From Pelagophyceae sp. CCMP2097 (Eukaryota > Sar > Pelagophyceae): DNA of 11,362 bases. Positions 6,125-11,362 of this stretch are shown here, piece by piece (position 1 is the stretch's first letter; the number at the start of each line of letters is the position of its first letter). The position numbers were made by a program, and so were the translations under genes. The DNA is taken from contig MU658151.1 in the NCBI GenBank assembly GCA_026770575.1, positions 1 to 11,362 on the forward strand. The letters are read 5' to 3'. Under the pieces are notes generated by a model. That model had not been told where the DNA came from. It did no database searches and saw only the letters and a list, made by a program, of their open reading frames with translations.

Positions 6125-8208
6125 ATGGTCGTTCGCGGTCGAAGCATGCTCGCGTCGGCGTCCCGGGCGTGGCGCCTTACCGCGCGGCGGCCCGCCTTGG
6201 CCACTCAGCGATGGCTTTGCGCCGCGCCGAGCAACGCCCCGAGCAAGCCCGGGCGCCTGACGCGAGTCGAGCAGCTCTCGCACCTCTCGTCGACCAAGTT
6301 CGACCTGCTCGTCGTCGGCGGCGGCGTGACAGGGTCCATATCGGCGTCGGCGCGGGCCAACAAATGAACACTTTATCAGATTCGTCAAAAGAGAGATTCC
6401 GTCGACCGCTTTGTGCTCACTCGAAAGAATAGGTCGGGCGTGGCGCTGGACGCGTCTTTGCGGGGCCTGCGCGTGGCTTTGGTGGAGCGCGCGGACTTTT
6501 CGAGCGAGACTTCTTCGCGCTCGACGAAGTTGATTTGGGCGGGGGTGAAATATATGGCCACAGCCGTCGCGCAGCTCCTGCGCCCGCAGTCGCTGCGCAA
6601 CCCGCGCCAGGCTGTACGCGACTTCGCCTCGGAGATGCAACTCGTGCGCACGGCCCACCGCGAGCGCACGTTCCTCTTGGAGTGAGTGGCACTGCATACT
6701 CCGTCTCGGAATCGACGGTGCGTTTCAGGACGCAGCCGCACCTCACGTCGTGGCTCCCCATCGCCGTCCCTGTAAAAGCGTGGCTCACGTGGCCGCCGCC
6801 CTTTGGCCACGCTCTATTCGCCGCCGCGCCTTTGGTCTTGCCTTTTGTCTTCAAGTTGTACGACGCTCTCGGAGGCTTCCGCTGCCCGCCTTCTCACGTC
6901 ATGTCACCGTCCCGGGCCATGCGCAAGTTCCCGCAGCTGGCCTGCAAGGACCACGACGATCTGAAGTACGCGGCCGTCTTCTACGAGGGCGTGCACAACG
7001 ATTCGCGCACGGCGCTGTGCCTCGCTCTGACGGCTTCGGACTGTGGCGCGACCGTCTGCAACTATACGGAGATGAAATCTTTAGTCTTCAAAGGCGAAGA
7101 GGCAGTCGGCGCAATCGTCTGGGACGCCGTCGGCAAGCAGGAGGTCCGAGTCGACGCGAAGCACGTCGTCTTCGCCGGGGGGCCGTTCACCGACGAGCTC
7201 CGCACCGTCGAATTCGATGGGTCCTCCGACACCGGCGCCGCGGCGACCGGCGCGGCGGCGAAGTTCGTGCCCGCAGTTAAAGGCGCGGCGGGGACGCACA
7301 TCGTGTTGCCCGGGTACTTTCTCCCGCCGGAATTCGGCATGCTGGACATCAACACCTCGGATGGCCGCTTCCTCTTCCTCATCCCCTGGCTCGGCAGCGT
7401 CCTCATCGGGACCACGGACCGGCCGGGCGTGCCGACTTCTTCGCCGCGGCCGCCAGAGATTGAGATTGAATGGCTGCTGAAAGAGGCCCAAAAGTATCTT
7501 TCTACCGAATTCGAGCTCCGAAGGTCCGACGTCACTTCCGCGTGGTGCGGCTGGCGGCCTTTGGCGAGCGACCCAAACGCCTCGGAAGGCGCGCCTGTGT
7601 CGCGCGACCACATCATATCGACGAATCCAAAGACGGGAGTCACGTTCGTCACCGGCGGCAAGTGGACGACGTACCGCGAAATGGCCGAAGAGACGGTCGA
7701 CGCCGTCATCGCGCGGCGTTCAGATGCAACTTTCGAAAAGTGCACGACTTTGAAGCGCGTGCTATCGGGCGGAACAGGCTACACGGCCAACCTGCACGTC
7801 CAGCTGCTGCAGCGCTGCGCTCTCATAGACGCTAAAGTCGCCAAGCACCTGGCCGCGACGTACGGCGTCGACGCCTATCACGTCCTCGCCCTCGCCGCGC
7901 AAAGCCCGACGGGCTTCCGCCGCCTCCACGCCGCGCACCCGTACATCGAGGGCGAAATCGCCTACGCCTGCGCGCATGAGTACTCCGTCACCGTCGCCGA
8001 CGCCGTCTCGCTGCGTTGCCGCCTCGCATACCTGGACAAAAACGCCGCTACCGAGTCGGCCCCACGCGTCGCCGACCTCATGGCATCCGCGCTCGGCTGG
8101 CCCGCCGAGGAGCGCGATAGACAGCTGCGCCACGCCGTCAGAGCGCTCTCGCACTTCGGCGGACCCGAGCCGCACGTCGGCGGCGCGCCGCGCAGCGCCG
8201 CGGCCTGA
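6125..8208 (+). CDS. GUT2: Mitochondrial FAD-dependent glycerol-3-phosphate dehydrogenase
   Basis: It oxidises glycerol 3-phosphate to dihydroxyacetone phosphate and passes electrons through FAD to ubiquinone at the mitochondrial inner membrane. Exons 6125-6333, 6433-6681 and 6729-8208 give 645 residues, close to the usual 600-650. Residues 1-48 contain many Arg and no Asp or Glu, as in a mitochondrial presequence; a second ATG at 6146 is also possible. The FAD-binding dinucleotide fold [14 protein letters not shown] lies at about 59-72, followed by [24 protein letters not shown]. The C-terminal signature [13 protein letters not shown] starts at 462. The usual LIHGGVRY segment reads LIWAGVKY, perhaps a lineage variant. 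No EF hands are seen. It diverges from the coiled-coil gene and converges on the exoribonuclease gene. Confidence 0.93.
6334..6432 (+). other. GPDH intron 1 (99 bases)
   Basis: The donor is GTCCAT at 6334 and the acceptor GAATAG ends at 6432. Splicing joins GGGVTG to [11 protein letters not shown], restoring the FAD-binding fold. The donor is a weak match, but the protein continuity is decisive. The intron carries in-frame stops and is less GC-rich than its exons. Confidence 0.85.
6682..6728 (+). other. GPDH intron 2 (47 bases)
   Basis: Perfect GTGAGT donor at 6682; CGTTTCAG acceptor ends at 6728. Splicing joins HRERTFLLE to [11 protein letters not shown], as family members require. Confidence 0.92.
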
Positions 8209-8481
8209 CCGCGCGCCGGCCGCCGCGCCGCCGAAACGGGTGCGAATAAAGGAATCATATGTGAGACTCGGTACGCTCCAAGGCGCGGCACCGCGCCGAT
8301 GTCTCACGCATGCCGGGTTGAGCAAGAGGTCACTTTGCTCCGAAGTCGGAAACTATTCGTTGTCCATGAAGACGGACCGCAGCGCGTCGTATACAAGGCG
8401 GGGCGGCGGTTGCTTGCTTAAAATCCACCCTGGGTGGGGCTGCTCCACAAGTGTGTTATTTGTGCACCATGCCTTGCATTC
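8209..8481. other. Spacer between convergent GPDH and exoribonuclease genes
   Basis: It contains the 3' ends of both genes. AATAAA at 8243-8248, 35 bases after the GPDH stop, is a likely plus-strand polyadenylation signal. A near-palindrome CCACCC-T-GGGTGG lies at about 8425-8437. I see no gene in this stretch. Confidence 0.5.
8243..8248 (+). terminator. Likely polyadenylation signal of GPDH
   Basis: AATAAA lies 35 bases after the TGA at 8206-8208, inside an otherwise GC-rich 3' flank. Position and sequence fit a eukaryotic cleavage/polyadenylation signal, though algal signals are often less strict. Confidence 0.4.
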
Positions 8482-10300
8482 TCATGCGACGGGGTCGACT
8501 CGTCTGATCTCACCGTGTTGCGTGGCCTCGACGAGGATGGCCAAACCCGGTGAGAGGGCTTTGGTCGAGTTGAGCGGCAAGATGGCGCCGATTGTGGTGA
8601 GGAGGACCAACGCCGAGGCTTTCTCGGCGCTGTGCTCCAGCACGAGGGCGTCGAAGCGCGTCGAAGCCTGCTGGGTGAGGTACTCGCGCAGCCAGTACTT
8701 CTTCGCCGCGTTGGCCACCTGCCTCGCCACGGCGGCCGCCTGCAAACGGGTGCGTCTCCAACGGTCGGGAGGGCTCCTCCGAGGCGGCGCGGCGGGCGGT
8801 GTACCTTTGAGTTTGCGAGTTGGACGACGTCGGCAGCGTTGAACGGCCCCTTGATTCCTCGGAGGCTGGCTTTCAACTGAAAGTGCGCGACGACGTCCGC
8901 GTAGCGCCGGATCGGCGACGTCGCGTGGACGTACGACTCGAGGCCCAAACCCGCGTGCGATTTAGCTTTGGAGACAACTCGAGCAGGCTTTTGCTTCTTT
9001 ACCTACGCCGCGCAATCAACGGCAGGAACGGGCCGCCTATTCTGGGATCCCCGCGCCACGCAGGAAGACGCACCGCGTACCACGTCCTGGCGAGGCCCTC
9101 TGGGATGCGTTCGAGTCGGTCTGCGAGCTCCGAGTGCGGGACGGCAGCCTGCGCTCTAAACGGCATGGGCACGCGCCTCTTCTTCGAGTACGCGGAGACG
9201 CAGTGCGCGAAGAGGAGCATGGCCTCTTGGACGACGATTCGAGAAGGCGTCTGGTGCGCGACGGAGACGGCGACTGTGAACGATGCGTCGACGTCCACTG
9301 ACATTTGCGGCATCTGCGCCGATACCAACGACTCCAACGACCCCTGCCGCTTGCGCCACTCGCGCCGCCGGGCCAGCGCCTCGACGAGGTGCCGGAACGT
9401 GGCCGCGGCGGCGTCTTGAGAAGCGTCGTCCATCAACAGAGCGTCGACGGCGTCGTACGTCAGCCGTCGCGGCACCGATATCCTCGAAGTCGTCACGACT
9501 GGATCACCGACGATTTCGCCCTGTTTGCCGATTTGGACGCCGACGGAGATGGCGCATGTCTCGGTACGGTCGTCGCCGTCGAGGGAAAAGAGTTGGACGG
9601 CGGCGGGCGGGAACATGGGCACGGCCCCAGTCGGCAGATACACACTCGCCCCTCGCCTCCGGGCCTCGCGGTCCAGCGGCGACCCGCATTCGACCCAGCG
9701 CGTCGGGTCGGCGACGTGGACCCATAACATGTCGCCTTCGATGCTCAGAGCGTCATCGATCTCCATCGCCGAAGCATCGTCGACGGCAAACGCGTCCAGG
9801 CGCGTCAAATCCATGCGCACGTCGGCGTCGGCGTCGGCGCACGGTTCGTCGACGCACCTCTGCGCTTCAGCTTTGGTGTCGTCGTCGAAGGCCGAAGGGA
9901 CGCCGCGCCGGATGACGTCCAGGTTCTCGTGCGCATTCCAGACGCCCGCTTGTACCAGCAACTCGCGCGCGGAAGACTCGTCTGCCTCAGCGTAGCCCAG
10001 CTCTGAGAGAAGGCGGCGGGCTTGGTCTTTGGTGCGGCCGTGGGGTTGCTTTGTCTTTGCTGCCAGCGATATTACGTCGTCGAAGATGGCGCGGACGCCG
10101 TCCGGCTCCTTCAGCACGTCGATCGCCTCGTTCGCCCGGAGCCGCTGCGCGAGTTTCTGAACGTCGTCGACGCATACGACGACGGGGGGTTGGGAGATAT
10201 CAATGGCTTTGTCCAGCGCATTCAAGGCCCCGCGCCTCGCCGGGTGCTGCGACACGAGCGCGGTGCACACGACGCCCAGGAGGGCGATTATGCGGGCCAT
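8482..10300 (-). CDS. RNase II/R-family exoribonuclease (RNB domain), signal segment at N-terminus
   Basis: It hydrolyses RNA from the 3' end. Exons 10300-9007, 8965-8805 and 8739-8482 give 570 residues. The ATG at 10300 begins MARIIALLGVVCTALVS, a hydrophobic signal segment. With the Arg-containing stretch after it, this could be plastid targeting as in algae with secondary plastids, or ER targeting; organelle is inference. The RNB domain runs from about 162 (RMDLTRLDAFAVDDASAMEIDDALS) through WVHVADPTRWV, RGASVYLP and SRIVVQEAMLLFAHCVSAYS to HAGLGLESYVHATSPIRRYADVVAHFQLKA (435-464). Acid ligands are D174, D182 and D183, with E180 where E. coli RNase II has Asp207. Arg451/452 are the conserved SPIRRY arginines. 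It resembles plant RNR1 and cyanobacterial RNB enzymes. A C-terminal S1-like part is short. Confidence 0.88.
8740..8804 (-). other. Exoribonuclease intron 2 (65 bases)
   Basis: Donor GTACAC at 8804 follows CAAAG; acceptor TTTGCAG ends at 8740. Phase 0. Splicing joins DVVQLANSK to AAAVARQVANAAKKYWLREYL, restoring the usual region after the SPIRRY motif. Confidence 0.85.
8966..9006 (-). other. Exoribonuclease intron 1 (41 bases)
   Basis: Donor GTAGGT at 9006 and acceptor CTCCAAAG ending at 8966. Phase 1 splicing joins PFLPLIAR to PKSHAGLGLESYVHATSP. A consensus-looking AG|GTAAAG donor three bases on would put TAA in frame, so the earlier GT is preferred. A weaker GT inside the codons for YAVR would also keep the phase and drop about 20 residues. 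Confidence 0.65.
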
Positions 10301-10462
10301 GGCACGTGGACGCCACCGCCGCCGAGGCAGATTCAAGTTGTCGCTAAACGTCGCCTTTTGGCGATTTCCGAGTCTCTCCGATTCCGAGTCCCTCAGGCTA
10401 GCTCGGCTCGCTGGCTAGCTCCTCTCGGCTCCACTCGGTCCGCGTCTTCCTCTTCTGTCAGA
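10301..10462. promoter_or_regulatory. Bidirectional promoter region between exoribonuclease and GST genes
   Basis: Divergent ATGs at 10300 and 10463 are 162 bases apart. No TATA box is seen. The interval holds the 22-base element at 10341-10362, a short dyad TCGCC-TTTT-GGCGA (10351-10364) and repeated GGCTAGCTC at 10396-10404 and 10413-10421, followed by a pyrimidine-rich run (TCTTCCTCTTCTGTCAG) just before the GST ATG. These are the likely promoter and leader elements for both genes. Confidence 0.45.
10341..10362 (+). repeat. 22-base intergenic element, copy 1
   Basis: TCGCTAAAC at 10341 and CCTTTTGGC ending at 10362 match the copy at 11248-11269 at 20 of 22 positions. It lies 41 bases upstream of the exoribonuclease ATG (opposite strand) and 101 bases upstream of the GST ATG. 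A promoter element is likely, because both copies are intergenic. Confidence 0.6.
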
Positions 10463-11197
10463 ATGCTGGAGCTGACATACTTCCCGGTCTATGCCAAGGG
10501 CCTGCAGCTGGCTTGTATCCTCGAAGCGAGCGGGTTGGCCTGGACGGGCGTCACCACGACTAAGGACGGCCTCGCGGTCCTCAAGGAAAAGGGCGACACG
10601 CCTTTTGGGCAGCTCCCGATTCTAAAGTGCGGCGAAGGGCTCGTGGTGGGGCAGTCGGTCGCGATCGCCAATTACGTCGGGCGACTCGGCAAGACGGACG
10701 GCGCCTCCGACGCCGACTTCGCGCGGTAAGCGCTTCCATGCGATGATGATGACGACGATGATGATGATGATGATGATGATCGTAGGTCGCAGATGTGCCT
10801 CGCCGAGGGCGAGGACCTCTACGCGCTTTTAATTTCCCACGAACTCGCGCGGTGGAAACCCGCGGACATCCGAAATGCGAAGCGGGCGGCCCAGGAAACG
10901 CTCTTTTCGGAGACGGCCCCGAAGCACCTCGCCTTACTCGAGGGCCTCATTCAGGGCGAGGCCTTTACGTCGACCGGCCAGTCGACCGGCGAGCTCTATC
11001 TCTTTGGTATGCTCCTCCAACTCACAGGAGCGTGCAACGAATCCACCATGCTCGCTCCTTTCCCGAAGCTCCAGGCCTGGTTCAACAAGACATCGCAGCT
11101 CCCGGCCGTTTTAAAGGTCTTGTCCGGGGCGTCGGCCATCGGCAAGCTCGGTCCGTATTTCCTCAACGACAAAGACTACGCCGCATTTAACCAGTAA
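10463..11197 (+). CDS. Glutathione S-transferase (sigma-like), one intron
   Basis: It conjugates reduced glutathione to electrophiles or reduces peroxides, and is probably cytosolic since no targeting peptide is seen. Exons 10463-10725 and 10786-11197 give 224 residues, typical for the family. The N-terminal thioredoxin-like domain begins MLELTYFPVYAKG, with Tyr6 in the place of the catalytic Tyr of sigma/alpha/mu classes. GQLPIL at 49-54 contains the cis-Pro of the fold, and GQSVAIANYVG at 63-73 carries the Gln-Ser pair that binds the glutathione gamma-glutamyl group. The all-helical C-terminal domain follows (SQMCLAEGEDLYALL to the end), with TGELYLFGMLLQL in the position of the N-capping helix. 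It diverges from the exoribonuclease gene. Class assignment is by motif only. Confidence 0.9.
10726..10785 (+). other. GST intron (60 bases) made largely of a GAT microsatellite
   Basis: Donor GTAAGC at 10726; acceptor GATCGTAG ends at 10785. Phase 2 splicing rebuilds an Arg codon and joins ASDADFAR to SQMCLAEGEDLY. Confidence 0.9.
10742..10780. repeat. GAT trinucleotide microsatellite inside the GST intron
   Basis: About 13 GAT/GAC units in a row, all GAT except two GAC units near the left. They fill about two thirds of the intron, between the donor and the acceptor. Length changes would be tolerated there as long as splice sites remain. Confidence 0.9.
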
Positions 11198-11362
11198 ACA
11201 AGGCACTTTGCAGCCAACCAAGCGACCCCGACGCGTGCGCGCAGTCGTCGCTAAACCTCTCCTTTTGGCACCCACCGAGGCCAATGAAGCCCGCGTCGGA
11301 AGAGACCCAACGAGGCCTACAGGGCGGCCCACGGCCCACCCGAGGGACACCCGTGCCCACAC
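11198..11362. other. GST 3' flank and possible start of a further gene
   Basis: The stretch contains the second copy of the 22-base element (11248-11269). Fifteen bases later an ATG at 11284 opens a plus-strand frame (MKPASEETQRGLQGG) that stays open to the window edge, 26 residues. It is too short to judge. No canonical AATAAA follows the GST stop. Confidence 0.35.
11248..11269 (+). repeat. 22-base intergenic element, copy 2
   Basis: It matches 10341-10362 at 20 of 22 positions and in the same orientation. Its first half, CGCTAAACCTC, is also found exactly in both units of the 581-620 tandem repeat. It lies 51 bases after the GST stop and 14 bases before an ATG at 11284, so it could belong to the next gene's promoter. 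Confidence 0.6.

Noticed and set aside
4305..6260. 651-residue plus-strand frame across the coiled-coil gene and the promoter
   Set aside because: Ala/Ser/Arg-rich mirror of the minus-strand coiled coil. It runs through the minus-strand intron and into the GPDH presequence region without any domain.
6044..6854. Minus-strand frames opposite the GPDH N-terminal exons
   Set aside because: They are antisense to exons that encode an unmistakable FAD-binding fold, and they resemble no family.
7062..7745. 227-residue minus-strand frame in GPDH exon 3
   Set aside because: Antisense shadow of a strongly conserved region ending in GGKWTTYR; Ser/Pro/Thr-rich with no domain.
9283..9995. Plus-strand frames of 210 and 156 residues across the exoribonuclease
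   Set aside because: Antisense to the RNB domain; Arg-rich or Ser-rich composition with no recognisable motifs.
10351..10364. TCGCC-TTTT-GGCGA as a terminator hairpin
   Set aside because: It lies in a divergent eukaryotic promoter, the stem is only 5 bp and no U-tract follows. More likely part of the 22-base element.
11111..11362. Minus-strand frame of 83 residues at the right edge
   Set aside because: It overlaps the GST last exon in antisense and has no domain; the GST reading is certain.

Overview
The window looks like nuclear DNA of a unicellular eukaryote with a compact, GC-rich genome, most likely an alga. Four genes are interrupted or bounded by short introns (41 to 151 bases) with GT-AG ends. 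Coding stretches prefer G or C in third codon positions. One protein begins with a mitochondrial-type presequence and another with a hydrophobic signal segment. A stramenopile (pelagophyte-like) alga would fit, but no sequence here proves the lineage.

The left quarter (about 1-3180) holds no gene I can name. It contains short direct and inverted repeats, a 20-base tandem duplication, two TATA-like sites, and a clear non-autonomous transposon-like element at about 1762-2142. That element has TA at both ends, matching terminal GAGTAAAGG repeats and four subterminal copies of one 16-base motif. Two small coding-like stretches sit inside and beside it, and another possible small spliced gene lies downstream of a TATA box at 2569.

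The right three quarters is gene-dense. It holds (1) an 864-residue coiled-coil and acidic-tail protein on the minus strand (5930-3185, one intron, function unknown); (2) a mitochondrial FAD-dependent glycerol-3-phosphate dehydrogenase on the plus strand (6125-8208, two introns); (3) an RNase II/R-type exoribonuclease with an N-terminal signal segment on the minus strand (10300-8482, two introns); and (4) a glutathione S-transferase on the plus strand (10463-11197, one intron). Genes 1/2 and 3/4 are divergent pairs separated by only 194 and 162 bases, so each pair probably shares a bidirectional promoter. Genes 2/3 converge on a 273-base spacer.

The four genes do not form a pathway. GPDH feeds electrons from glycerol 3-phosphate into the mitochondrial quinone pool, the RNB enzyme degrades RNA (possibly in the plastid), the GST handles glutathione conjugation, and the coiled-coil protein is probably structural. 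The most interesting items are the MITE-like element, a 22-base element repeated on both sides of the GST gene with related copies at 581-620, the lineage-specific coiled-coil protein with three DDD..YDD.FE acidic motifs, and a Glu in place of a catalytic Asp in the exoribonuclease.
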